Source of the DNA: UBA6107 sp964533735
GTDB lineage: Bacteria; Chloroflexota; Anaerolineae; Anaerolineales; Anaerolineaceae
NCBI GenBank assembly: GCA_964533735.1
Contig: CAZHMD010000002.1
Coordinates: 186,001-250,000, forward strand
Direction of reading: 5' to 3'
DNA length: 64,000 bases
Numbering within the stretch: position 1 is the stretch's first letter; the number at the start of each line of letters is the position of its first letter. The translations under genes were made by a program, and so were the position numbers. The notes beneath the pieces were generated by a model that had not been told where the DNA came from, ran no database searches, and saw only the letters and a list, made by a program, of their open reading frames with translations. Below, in pieces: positions 9,139-18,064 of the stretch.

Positions 9139-11229
9139 TCATTTGTTGGATCTGTATCGATATAATGTAAAATTTTCAGGTCCGCGGATTACACCAATTT
9201 CTTCCAATCGATCTACAAAGACCTGGTTGTAAGGGTCGGAAACAAGGAGGACATATTCTTTCCCATAAACGTAATCCAAGGGCAGCGCATCTAGAAACTC
9301 TCTTGCTGTGCCTGTCTTGAGCGCGTGAAAATACTCTGCACTATTTATTAAACCATCTAAATTAACAATTGTGCGATTTTCGATGAAGTAAGCAACACTA
9401 CCTCCACCAGTCATCCCAATTAATGAGCCCTCTTCAGTAAATTCTTGAAGGCTTCGCGTTTCACCCAAATATTCAGCCTGCTTTTCGACTGGAACAATCA
9501 TCGGCACCAGTTTATCAATGTAATTTATATGCAATGCGCAAATGTAAACAATTAAACTAGCTGTAATTGATGCTGAGACGATCCACATGGACTGTTTTTG
9601 CTTCAACCAATCAAAAAGGGATTCCAAAATCAACGAGCTCAACAGGACAATCCCGATCATTTCGGCCACCCAATACCAGGCACGAGTGTGTTGATATCCA
9701 ACCGTTGTGTAATACCCAATTTGCAGAAGGGCACCAATCACAACCGCCGGGATTAAAAGATGGAAGGCTTTCCTGGCAATACGGCCATTCTTCGCAGCCA
9801 TTAATACCATAATAATTGCCACAACTACTATTAAACTTCCCGAAAAAATATAGTTGTCCGCCCTGTAGTCATCCAATTTAAAAAACCTGGTAAGCGTTTT
9901 TGACAGATCATAAAATTGTGAGGTAACCAATGACCAGGGTCCGTAACCTGCAGCAGGGTTTAATCCTAGAACTGTGAGCAGTGTGTTCTTATGAGCATAG
10001 ATAGTATTGGGAAGTGTGTTCCACCATTGTTTTATTTGCCCGCTAACCGGCATAAAAGTGCCATAGGCAATTTTGTTGAATGTTATATAAGCACCGAGTA
10101 ATATTGCTATCGGGAGCGCAAACATCGACCCCTCGGTAAGAGTTCGTCTCCAGGATCTATTTATCCAATTCTTGAATTGGTCTGTTGGACTTACCTGTAA
10201 ATTTGAATTAGGCTCCTTTATGACCAAGTGAAGAATGATGATCATAACCAAGGTGATTCCTGCGTCGATTAATATAACTGACTTTGAAAACATTTCAATC
10301 AAGCCGACCTTTTTGAAGAAAATAAAAATAACAAGGCTGACAATTGAGGAAAGAGATGTTGCATAAATTATCCGGATTATCAATTGTACCGGGGATAACT
10401 TTTCTCGAGTTCCGTATAAACCAAAGAAAAAATACGCCAGCGGTTTAGTGACGCAGGAAACCACCAACATGGGGTAGACTGAGTAAGCCCCGGTTTCGAA
10501 GACAGTCATTCCAAGCCGAAGAACCCAGGTGAAAAAACCAGAGAATATAATCGCCATTAGATCAAAGAACAACGCTGGTTTGACCTTCCGGATTCGAAAA
10601 AGAAGGAATAGTCCAACTGCCAAAACAAAAAACACATTATCCAGTCGTGAAAGCACGGTGAATGCTGCAATTGTGCCAATAAGCAGGAACTGTGTTTTTT
10701 TAATGGGTGTAAATTCAGGCAAACTCAAAACATTCGATACTGCCAGCAATAGAGCAACTATAAAAAAGGCGCTTATGGCAGCTTCCATGCCGTGAACAAT
10801 GGTAATTCCATAGATCGGAGGTAATAGAATCCAGGTTAAAGCCCCAATAAACGCAGTTCGTTGGTGCAAAACTTTGTTAATTAATCGAAAAAGAAGAATT
10901 CCAGTGAACGCATTAAAAAGTGCACTGACCAGTACCAACACCCGTAAAGGCAGGAGTAAATTAATACTTGAAAGCCAGAAAACGCCAAGGCAGACAATCA
11001 TCCACAAAGGGTGAAAGCCATTTGTCAGGTTTATCTGGTCAAATGTAAACCCGTAACCCCCCAGGACATTCTGGGCAACTTTATAATAATAAAATGCATC
11101 ATCAACATTGTACCAACGCATCAGACTATTGGCGGGTGCTATAGATACGTATACACCACCGGCAATCCCTAATAGAAAAAGTGTTGCCTGGATAAGTAGA
11201 GAATTTTGCCTTTTACTCCAGGTGACCAC
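9139..11229 (-). CDS. GT-C type integral membrane glycosyltransferase
   Basis: About 696 residues with a dozen or more hydrophobic segments. After the first membrane helix comes RWYNVDDAFYYYKVAQN, then LTNGFHPLWM; an Asp-Asp pair in this position is the catalytic hallmark of GT-C enzymes that use lipid-phosphate sugars. The C-terminal 130 residues form an extracytoplasmic domain. I use the GTG at 11229 (GGAG 6 bases upstream) instead of the GTG at 11241. It overlaps the upstream cytidylyltransferase by 17 bases. The gene is noticeably AT-richer than its neighbours, suggesting separate acquisition. Confidence 0.72.
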   Translation of the reverse strand: MVTWSKRQNSLLIQATLFLLGIAGGVYVSIAPANSLMRWYNVDDAFYYYKVAQNVLGGYGFTFDQINLTNGFHPLWMIVCLGVFWLSSINLLLPLRVLVLVSALFNAFTGILLFRLINKVLHQRTAFIGALTWILLPPIYGITIVHGMEAAISAFFIVALLLAVSNVLSLPEFTPIKKTQFLLIGTIAAFTVLSRLDNVFFVLAVGLFLLFRIRKVKPALFFDLMAIIFSGFFTWVLRLGMTVFETGAYSVYPMLVVSCVTKPLAYFFFGLYGTREKLSPVQLIIRIIYATSLSSIVSLVIFIFFKKVGLIEMFSKSVILIDAGITLVMIIILHLVIKEPNSNLQVSPTDQFKNWINRSWRRTLTEGSMFALPIAILLGAYITFNKIAYGTFMPVSGQIKQWWNTLPNTIYAHKNTLLTVLGLNPAAGYGPWSLVTSQFYDLSKTLTRFFKLDDYRADNYIFSGSLIVVVAIIMVLMAAKNGRIARKAFHLLIPAVVIGALLQIGYYTTVGYQHTRAWYWVAEMIGIVLLSSLILESLFDWLKQKQSMWIVSASITASLIVYICALHINYIDKLVPMIVPVEKQAEYLGETRSLQEFTEEGSLIGMTGGGSVAYFIENRTIVNLDGLINSAEYFHALKTGTAREFLDALPLDYVYGKEYVLLVSDPYNQVFVDRLEEIGVIRGPENFTLYRYRSNK

Positions 11230-11902
11230 TAATGTCTCCACCCTTCTGCGCCCGGATCAAAGTCTCAACAATTTTAAAATCAGATTCCTCATCAATATCC
11301 CAGGACTCCTCAGGAGCTGTTTCAAAAAGGATTGGATTAGCTCCAATGCGAGTCCTATTTATTCTCAAACTTTCCGCGGTAAATAAATAGATACAGGAAT
11401 TCTCCTCGTATACCGGAGGAAGGTCCTGAGTCTGCAATAGGATGCGTGGATCGTGATTTATAGCATGTCCGTTTGAATTGTATAAACGGGTTTGAAGGCG
11501 GGTTACTGAAAAAAGTGAATCTTTTTCCGGTCCGGCTGCCAACATGGTTTTGATGGCATTGGAAATTGTGGACTGTCTTAATAGCGGATTAGTCGAATGG
11601 GTTTGAAGGTACAGGTCTGCAGGAGCTTGTGAGATATCGTGCATGAGGATTTCATTCATCGGGACATTATCTTCCCTTAATTGGGGTGGGCGATCAATGA
11701 TTTGTACACGTGGAAATGATTCCCGCAATCCAGCCATGATTTCATGACTGTCCGTATCCACTACGATTTGGGAGATCTCTGGGCAGTGTTGTAATGTGCT
11801 TAAAATGTGGTGATATAGAGGTACCCCGTCCAGCAGGCGATAATTCTTGCCGGGGATCCGTTGTGAGTGATGGCGCATTGGAACAAGGGCTGTTATTCGC
11901 AT
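11213..11902 (-). CDS. Acylneuraminate cytidylyltransferase family protein
   Basis: 229 residues. The start ITALVPMRHHSQRIPGKNYR is the CMP-sugar-synthetase variant of the nucleotide-binding loop (RxxSxRxPGKN), followed by VVDTDSHEI, QTHSTNPLL and the metal-binding WDIDEESDF near the end. These enzymes activate nonulosonic acids with CTP. It is one of three cytidylyltransferases in the cluster and the only single-domain one with this loop spelling. It lies between a MoaD-like gene and a GT-C gene. Which nine-carbon sugar it activates is unknown. Confidence 0.8.
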   Translation of the reverse strand: MRITALVPMRHHSQRIPGKNYRLLDGVPLYHHILSTLQHCPEISQIVVDTDSHEIMAGLRESFPRVQIIDRPPQLREDNVPMNEILMHDISQAPADLYLQTHSTNPLLRQSTISNAIKTMLAAGPEKDSLFSVTRLQTRLYNSNGHAINHDPRILLQTQDLPPVYEENSCIYLFTAESLRINRTRIGANPILFETAPEESWDIDEESDFKIVETLIRAQKGGDISGHLE

Positions 11903-11938
11903 AAACTATCACCTTTATCGGGTTGTTAGAAACGGCGT

Positions 11939-12223
11939 TTATCCGCCGGTGATCACAGACATAAGGTGTAAATTTTCACCATTTACCGGCGATTGGTCAA
12001 GAATCATCACAGGATTCACCAGGTCACCGTTGATCACCAGCATCGTAGAACTGAGGAAGTTTTCCTTATCAGGTGCAATAAGTATATTAATAAATGCAGG
12101 GTACCGTTTGGCGAGGTCTTTCACAATGTCCCGATAAGTTGCACCATCCTGGAGCGACATTTCCAGGGTATTTCTACCAGAAAGTATTTTTGCCAATCCA
12201 GAAAATTCGAGCGTTACATACAC
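11939..12223 (-). CDS. MoaD/ThiS-family ubiquitin-like sulfur carrier
   Basis: 94 residues, beta-grasp size. It begins VYVTLEFSGLAKILSG, continues with DIVKDLAKRYPAF and VINGDLVNP, and ends in LMSVITGG: the exposed C-terminal Gly-Gly that is adenylated and thiocarboxylated in MoaD, ThiS and other sulfur carriers. I start at the GTG at 12223 because GGAGG stands 7 bases upstream and this start gives the normal first strand; the ATG at 12265 overlaps the preceding stop. No E1-like (ThiF/MoeB) activating enzyme, MoaE or ThiG is in the window. In this sugar cluster it could donate sulfur to a sugar or be a displaced housekeeping gene. Confidence 0.75.
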   Translation of the reverse strand: MYVTLEFSGLAKILSGRNTLEMSLQDGATYRDIVKDLAKRYPAFINILIAPDKENFLSSTMLVINGDLVNPVMILDQSPVNGENLHLMSVITGG

Positions 12224-12264
12224 CTGGAGTCCTCCATGATTTTTTGGGGTGTTACAACTCAACA

Positions 12265-13218
12265 TTACATTTTACTATATTGAATAGGTTCCACAGTCCG
12301 TTTTCCACCGACACCAGTTCCATCAACAGAAGAGCGCGGATAATAAAACGCCTGTCTAAGTGCCCAGGTTAGAGGCCCAGACTGCCTGTACCCGTGATAG
12401 GTACCATTGAACTGCGACCAACGGAATCTGATAATAGGTGTAATATTTCGGAACAATTTTTTCTGTTGTCGTGCTGCTTTGATGTCATCAACCACGTTGT
12501 GGTAAAAAAGACGGAGTAAGTCTATTTTCCCAAAGCGCTCATGCGGATAAATGCGCTTGAATGCCATACCCTCACGCCGATAACGATTATAGATGCCTTG
12601 TTGCGATTCGCCATGCACATGGATTACTTCAGCTTCGGCCATATAGGCAATATGGTACCCCTCTCCTTGCGCCCATTTCCCCCACTCCAGGTCTTCGAGA
12701 CCAGGCAGGGTCTCATCATAAGGGTGTGCTTCCCATAGGTTGCGGCGTACAGCCGCATTCGCGTTGTTGCAGAATGGATGCGCTTGGTGTAAGTCGGACG
12801 AATCCGGATACCAGTGCTTAAATATCTGTTGTTCAGAAAAATGAGACTGATCTGCCCCGCGTTGTTTCCCATAACTTAGTCCTACTTTGGGGTCTCTGAA
12901 TGGAACAAATAATTGCTCAAGCCAGTCAGGGTAAACCGGGTAGACATGCGCACTCGCCATTATTACCAGTTCAGAGCGGGCTGCAGCAAATCCCATATTC
13001 AACGAGCGTCCAAATGTAAAATTTTCAGGGAGTATATTTACCACTTCCACAGGATACCCCTTTGCGGCTTCAAGGGTACCGTCGGTGGAACCTGAATCAA
13101 CCAGGATGACTTGAATATCCTTAAGAGTCTGTTCGGTTATCCCCTGAAGTAACCGACTTATGTGCTGTTCTTCGTTATATGCTCGAATGATGATTGAACA
13201 TGCGGGTTTATTCATCAT
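12265..13218 (-). CDS. GT2 family glycosyltransferase
   Basis: 317 residues. SIIIRAYNEEQHISRLL and LVDSGSTDGTLE (39-50) give the nucleotide-binding fold; IMASAHVYPVYPDW replaces the usual DXD region, and GLEDLEWGKWA provides the ED motif typical of the acceptor/catalytic side. No membrane segments. It overlaps the upstream GT-B gene by 4 bases and its stop overlaps an ATG of the sulfur-carrier gene. Rhamnosyl- or hexosyltransferase activity would fit the family, but this is not decidable from sequence. Confidence 0.83.
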   Translation of the reverse strand: MMNKPACSIIIRAYNEEQHISRLLQGITEQTLKDIQVILVDSGSTDGTLEAAKGYPVEVVNILPENFTFGRSLNMGFAAARSELVIMASAHVYPVYPDWLEQLFVPFRDPKVGLSYGKQRGADQSHFSEQQIFKHWYPDSSDLHQAHPFCNNANAAVRRNLWEAHPYDETLPGLEDLEWGKWAQGEGYHIAYMAEAEVIHVHGESQQGIYNRYRREGMAFKRIYPHERFGKIDLLRLFYHNVVDDIKAARQQKKLFRNITPIIRFRWSQFNGTYHGYRQSGPLTWALRQAFYYPRSSVDGTGVGGKRTVEPIQYSKM

Positions 13219-14828
13219 GGCTTTAATTCAAATGGCTTGTCATGAAGGATGGCATCATTGATAGTACTCAATACTTCAGAATGCTCAGGCAGCAGATCAA
13301 CCATCTCTGTTGGTTTCAAAGTTACATAACCCTTCCAGAATTTATCTGGTTCAAGGAATTTTTCAAATGAGAGCGAAGACATGAACAATTGCTTGTAAAG
13401 GAAACGTCTGGCATTTCTTGTATATTCCTGTGGGACGACAAGAGTATCACTCGCCAGTAATTCATCCAGTTTCTGCAGGTACTGAGTTTGCGAGATAGGA
13501 TATAGTGTTGTTGGGAGTTGTGTATACCTTGATTTGGCTGCAGTAAGTACTAATCTGCCAAGCAAAGTAGCCTCCAAACCTATCGTTGAGTTGTAAACCA
13601 TCACAAAATGTGCCTGGTGGATCAATTCATAGGAACTGACCCTCTCATCTGTATCGATGAAAACAATGTTGGACAATTTCTGCAAAGAGTTGCCTTCAAC
13701 CCATTGTGCTACGCTCTCGCGACTTTCCTTCCCTTCACGACCTTCATCAGGATGAGCCCTGAGGATAAATAATGCATCAGGATGTGTTAATACCACCTTC
13801 CTGACTTCTTCCAGCCATGCAAACATATCAGGAAAAATGGTATTCGCATGAACCTGGCTGGTATCAAAAATTACATTGGTAAAGACCGGGACTATCTTTT
13901 TAAACGCTGACATCTTAGATTTCAACACTTCATTTAGTGGTTCAATTTCTGGCCAGAATTTAATGCCTGCCATGGTGAAATCACCCTGGAATCGGCGCTG
14001 TAAATAGTCATCCAGGCGGGAGTTCATGGAAGGAGTTAATTCGAATTCTTCAGGGATATCCAAAGGATATGCTGTGGCTTCACCATCAGTGAAAAATGCA
14101 GTCAGCGGTTGAATGCCAACCTCATGCGTGATTACCTTAACCCCCCGGTTCAAGCATGCCTGCCGGACTGCAGCCTCAGGAAAGAACATACCATTGAAAA
14201 CCACCACCGCCTGAGGATTGTGTTTTTCGATCATCACCAGAAACTGTTGGTAAACATTCCATCCTGAAAGGATGAAAGAGCGCATAAAGTTACGGGGTAA
14301 TTCGTCATCCGACAAATTATACCGGCGCAGTACCCAGCGTAATGAATTCACCGCCCAAAACCCCAAAGGAACACCCTGGAATTTGCAAGAGATAAGATCA
14401 ACCAAAGAAAAATGTTGGATCATTGCTTTTAACTTGGTGTCTTCGCCAGGTTCCAACCAGGTTAAAGGTGTCCCGTTGAAAATCTGACGGCTTTGATGCG
14501 TACACAAGGCACATGGAGGTGTCTGGGTGAAGTCATTCCTGTTGCTCCCCAGGATGCAGCGCTCAATCCCACTATTGCACACAAAATACAATACAGGTAT
14601 CCCGCTCGCTCTTAACCCCAGACTCGCCAGGAGGGAATAGGCACCATTCTGGCTCATACTTTGTAAACGTGTCGAAGCATTAAAGAAAATCACCGGGCGT
14701 TGCACTGGCTGGGCTAGTTGGCTTTGGTGGATTTGGCTGATTAAATGCTTCCAGCGTTGGTTACTGGAAAAATGTGCCCAACGCTGGTGAATTGCGGTTT
14801 TGATCCTGACCGGTGAGTAGACCTTCAA
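13215..14828 (-). CDS. GT-B capsule-polysaccharide-type transferase
   Basis: 537 residues, no signal peptide. The C-terminal half carries FILRAHPDEGREG (an R-x-HP motif) and MVYNSTIGLEATLLGRLV, the signature of capsule polysaccharide synthesis proteins and CDP-glycerol glycerophosphotransferase-like GT-B enzymes. The central VVVFNGMFFPEAAVRQACLN is the usual domain linker. It resembles the 558-residue protein at 31860-33536 in motif and layout, so they are probably distant paralogs acting on the same glycan. It sits 3 bases after the NeuB-like gene. Donor unknown. Confidence 0.7.
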   Translation of the reverse strand: MKVYSPVRIKTAIHQRWAHFSSNQRWKHLISQIHQSQLAQPVQRPVIFFNASTRLQSMSQNGAYSLLASLGLRASGIPVLYFVCNSGIERCILGSNRNDFTQTPPCALCTHQSRQIFNGTPLTWLEPGEDTKLKAMIQHFSLVDLISCKFQGVPLGFWAVNSLRWVLRRYNLSDDELPRNFMRSFILSGWNVYQQFLVMIEKHNPQAVVVFNGMFFPEAAVRQACLNRGVKVITHEVGIQPLTAFFTDGEATAYPLDIPEEFELTPSMNSRLDDYLQRRFQGDFTMAGIKFWPEIEPLNEVLKSKMSAFKKIVPVFTNVIFDTSQVHANTIFPDMFAWLEEVRKVVLTHPDALFILRAHPDEGREGKESRESVAQWVEGNSLQKLSNIVFIDTDERVSSYELIHQAHFVMVYNSTIGLEATLLGRLVLTAAKSRYTQLPTTLYPISQTQYLQKLDELLASDTLVVPQEYTRNARRFLYKQLFMSSLSFEKFLEPDKFWKGYVTLKPTEMVDLLPEHSEVLSTINDAILHDKPFELKP

Positions 14829-14831
14829 CGC

Positions 14832-15701
14832 TCAAACTCTGCGAAGTTTCTTTATGGAAGGGACTTCACTATCGTAAACCTTTTTGACACCATCACCAAT
14901 AGCTTGTTCAGTTACCCGGATGTATTTCACTAGGCGTTCAAATCCACCAGGTTCAACCGATGCCGCCTGATCTGATCCCCACATGGCGCGGTCCAGCGTG
15001 ATATGGCGTTCAACCATGCATGCACCCAAACCTACCGCCACAGCAGAGGTAACCAATCCAACCTCGTGGCCGGAATAACCGATCGGGCAAGTGAAGGTCC
15101 TCTTCAATGTTTCAATCATGCGCAGGTTTAATTCATGAGAATCGCATGGATAGGTGCTTGTAGCGTGAGTTAGCACCAGGTTGTCCTGACCAATGGACGT
15201 AACTGCGTGCTTGATCTGCTCCATAGTGGACATTCCGGTTGATAAAATAAGAGGTCGCCCTGTATCACGTAAATGTTTAAGTAAATTTGCATCTGTTAAC
15301 GAGGCGGAGGGAATTTTGTAACAGATCGGATTGTATCCTTCCATGAATCTGACTGCTTCTTCGTCCCACACAGAGACAAACCAGTCTATGCCCAGTTCAC
15401 GGCAATAGCGGTTGATCTCATCGTATTCAGCAGTGCCGAATTCAGTTCTCTCGCGGTATTCCATATAGGTGATGTATCCCCAGGGTGTCTCGCGCATCTG
15501 TCCTCGTTGTTCTGGAGGAACACATAGTTCAGGGGTGCGTTTTTGGAATTTCACGGCGTCTGCGCCAGCGTGCTTTGCCGCTAAGATCAATTTTTTTGCG
15601 TTTTCGATGTCGCCATTATGGTTAATTCCTGCTTCTGCAATAATATAAGCAGGATGGCTCTCCCCGATAAGACGATCTCCGATTTTTACTTCACGCGTCA
15701 T
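14832..15701 (-). CDS. NeuB-family nonulosonic acid synthase, no SAF domain
   Basis: 289 residues. NeuB enzymes condense phosphoenolpyruvate with a six-carbon amino sugar to make sialic, legionaminic or pseudaminic acid. Visible NeuB features are IIAEAGINHNGD, ADAVKFQKRTPE, YKIPSASLTDANLL, LILSTGMSTM and VERHITLD. The C-terminal antifreeze-like SAF domain that caps the active site of the partner subunit (about 60 residues) is absent; compare the complete copy at 27265-28332. ATG at 15701 is preceded by AGGAG; an earlier ATG lacks one. It is followed within 3 bases by the GT-B gene and lies in a module with a radical SAM protein and a CMP-sugar synthetase. Confidence 0.85.
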   Translation of the reverse strand: MTREVKIGDRLIGESHPAYIIAEAGINHNGDIENAKKLILAAKHAGADAVKFQKRTPELCVPPEQRGQMRETPWGYITYMEYRERTEFGTAEYDEINRYCRELGIDWFVSVWDEEAVRFMEGYNPICYKIPSASLTDANLLKHLRDTGRPLILSTGMSTMEQIKHAVTSIGQDNLVLTHATSTYPCDSHELNLRMIETLKRTFTCPIGYSGHEVGLVTSAVAVGLGACMVERHITLDRAMWGSDQAASVEPGGFERLVKYIRVTEQAIGDGVKKVYDSEVPSIKKLRRV

Positions 15702-15727
15702 GAATTTACTCCTATGCAAATAGAAAC

Positions 15728-16789
15728 TTAAGAAGCCAAAAAGCTTCCAATTAGATTCATATCACACTGCTCGGTGCATTTAATCCCTGGACGCAAGTCA
15801 AAATGATCTTTTCGAAATGCGTTATATTTTTCGCCATTCCAAATATCATAAAGTGATTCGGTGGCAGCGTCTCCCAGGACGATTTCATTGTTGAAATCTT
15901 CAACACACTCAACGGATTCCCCATTAGATTTAATCGTCATCGATGACCATGGGAATTGGCAGAATTCGAGCCAGTGAATGGACTGAGTTTGTTGTTTATT
16001 GTCTTCGTACCACATCTGATCCTGGCTCTTAAGGTAAACATAAACGTCCATCCCCTTAAAGGCTTCCTTAAGCCGCTTAAATTCGTCCCGTTGCCAGGAT
16101 TTGTTCAGATTGATCATTGTAATCACAATTGTGGTCTTGTAATTGCGCTGAGCCTTGAGGTCTAGTAATTTGAGAATATTCTTATAGGATTCAGTAAAGT
16201 TGCTTGCCTGTCCGCGGACTTCCTTATGACGCAAGTCATCGACACTTTCAATGGAGTACTTCACATACCCCAGTCCATTTTCAAAAGTTTCGATTGTCCT
16301 GTCCATGTTGATGTTGGCAGGATTGCAGGAAAAGTAAGATTCCAAGCCGCGCTCCGTCATCCATTTTACATACTGGGGCATGCTTTTATCAAGCAGCGGG
16401 TCACCATAACCGTGCAGAACAATAACCCGGGGGATGACGTACAGGAAATAATGATTCTCATTCATTTCATTTTTCTTGACGCCATAATTACGGACCACAA
16501 AATCTTCCCATCGTGAGAGTTGTTCACTGGAAAATGGATTCAGTTGATCGATCACCTTCTTGAATAACTCGGGACGCATGGTTTCAATTGGTCTGGTCAT
16601 GATGGTGGTCCGGGGACACATTTCGCAACGCATATTACATGCATTGGTGGTTTCAATGTTGTAAACTACTGGTTCACGGGAGCGGTAGGAATCCAGTTTT
16701 TCTACCAAATACTCCCGATCCATTTTTTCGCCATTCATCAGGCGTTTTTTTAAGTCGTAAACCTTCATATAAAATTCTATGTCGAACAT
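15728..16789 (-). CDS. Radical SAM protein with SPASM-like C-terminus
   Basis: 353 residues. ETTNACNMRCEMCPR (46-60) holds the 4Fe-4S cluster cysteines C51, C55 and C58 in the CxxxCxxC motif. VLHGYGDPLL is the usual GE/GD motif near SAM. The C-terminus has further cysteines (ECVEDFNNEIVLGD and CTEQCD) spaced like a SPASM/twitch auxiliary-cluster domain. GGAGG lies just before the ATG. Position between a NeuB gene and a CMP-sugar synthetase suggests radical modification (for example epimerisation, dehydration or a carbon-carbon step) of a nonulosonic acid or its precursor. The specific reaction is not known. Confidence 0.82.
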   Translation of the reverse strand: MFDIEFYMKVYDLKKRLMNGEKMDREYLVEKLDSYRSREPVVYNIETTNACNMRCEMCPRTTIMTRPIETMRPELFKKVIDQLNPFSSEQLSRWEDFVVRNYGVKKNEMNENHYFLYVIPRVIVLHGYGDPLLDKSMPQYVKWMTERGLESYFSCNPANINMDRTIETFENGLGYVKYSIESVDDLRHKEVRGQASNFTESYKNILKLLDLKAQRNYKTTIVITMINLNKSWQRDEFKRLKEAFKGMDVYVYLKSQDQMWYEDNKQQTQSIHWLEFCQFPWSSMTIKSNGESVECVEDFNNEIVLGDAATESLYDIWNGEKYNAFRKDHFDLRPGIKCTEQCDMNLIGSFLAS

Positions 16790-16834
16790 TTTCCTCCAAT
16801 AAAAACTGGTAATCGTTTTGCTGTGTTGAGAGGT

Positions 16835-18064
16835 CTATTGTAACCGAGAGATAAGAATATCACAAAGTTCGCGTACCGCACCATAACCACCCGGCTTTGT
16901 CAGGATGAAATCTGCGCGGCGTAACACCTCCGGGTGAGCATCTGATGGACACACTGTGAACCCGGCTATTTCAAAACAAGGTAAGTCGTTGGTATCATTC
17001 CCGATGTAGATAACTTCATCCGGCTTGAGGTGTTTCTCATGCATCACCTGCCTTAATGCACTGGCTTTATCGTCGACCGCTTGTAGAACTGGGAGATTGT
17101 TTTTCCTGCATCGGGCTTCAACTACCGGGTTGCGTTCCTTAGAAATAACCAGGCATTCAACTGCCCCGGTATCACGCAGGAGACCTAATCCAAGTCCGTC
17201 TCCACGATTAGCGGCGACCATTTCTTCGCCTTTTTCGTTTACCCAGACCCTGTTATCCGTTAAGACACCATCAAAATCCATAACAAGTAGTTTTGGATGT
17301 GTTGGAAAAACCCGCCGTTGTCTTGCCGGGTCGACTATTATCAAATTACCTTCTCGTACCATTCTCTCTGCCTGTATCCAGTCAGCCAGGGTGTCAATAT
17401 CCACAGTAAATCCAGCATCAATGATGAGCGGCATAATGATCGCTCCGCTCATGGATTTCTTTTTTAGAATAACCTCAGGTCGAATAGCATCGATATGCCC
17501 AGTTTGCCAGTAAACTAACGGCAATTTCTGCCTTGGCGCATTGTAGGCTTCAGGAACCCCTTCAACTCCAATTAACGTTTCCATATACCCGGTTTTCTCA
17601 TCAACTCGCCACATTTTATAAGGATTTTGCGCTGATTCCACCACACCTCGAACAGAATCCACTTCAGGGTGGTCAAGAAGCGCTCGGACAGCTTCGTCAA
17701 CACAATTCACTGGGCGGATTGGTGATGTAGGCCTCAATTGAACAACGACATCAGGGTGATAACCTTCGTTTATTGCCAGCCAGGTCAATGCATGGTGGAA
17801 AACTGGCAGGTCCGTGGTGTTATCCTCAGCAAATTCTGTAGGCCTCATAAATGGGGTCTCTGCCCCATATTCTCTTGCCACCGCTGCAATTTCCTCATCA
17901 TCAGTGGAAACAATGGTCCGGGTCACGATTTGAGAGTGTGTGGCTGCTTTTATGCTATAAGCGATCAACGGGTAGCCAGCAAAATCCCGGATATTTTTAC
18001 GGGGGATACCCTTTGAACCTCCCCTTGCTGGAATGATTGCCAATACTTCGGGTTTGTTTACCAT
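16835..18064 (-). CDS. N-acylneuraminate cytidylyltransferase fused to KdsC-like HAD phosphatase
   Basis: 409 residues, two domains. Residues 1-230 form a CMP-sialic-acid-type synthetase: AIIPARGGSKGIPRKNIRDF, QLRPTSPIRP, and DAGFTVDIDTLADW as metal site. Residues about 255-409 form a HAD hydrolase of the KdsC/8-phosphatase group: VMDFDGVLTDN (nucleophile and acid Asp), LVISKERN and YIGNDTNDLPCF. The same fusion occurs in some bacterial NeuA and in vertebrate CMAS. The phosphatase could remove the 9-phosphate or merely serve assembly. Its ATG overlaps the SDR stop by 7 bases with GGAGG upstream. Confidence 0.88.
   Translation of the reverse strand: MVNKPEVLAIIPARGGSKGIPRKNIRDFAGYPLIAYSIKAATHSQIVTRTIVSTDDEEIAAVAREYGAETPFMRPTEFAEDNTTDLPVFHHALTWLAINEGYHPDVVVQLRPTSPIRPVNCVDEAVRALLDHPEVDSVRGVVESAQNPYKMWRVDEKTGYMETLIGVEGVPEAYNAPRQKLPLVYWQTGHIDAIRPEVILKKKSMSGAIIMPLIIDAGFTVDIDTLADWIQAERMVREGNLIIVDPARQRRVFPTHPKLLVMDFDGVLTDNRVWVNEKGEEMVAANRGDGLGLGLLRDTGAVECLVISKERNPVVEARCRKNNLPVLQAVDDKASALRQVMHEKHLKPDEVIYIGNDTNDLPCFEIAGFTVCPSDAHPEVLRRADFILTKPGGYGAVRELCDILISRLQ

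Noticed and set aside
11213..12223. Molybdopterin biosynthesis locus
   Set aside because: Only a MoaD-like carrier is present; no moaA, moaC, moaE, moeA or mogA nearby, and all neighbours are sugar enzymes.
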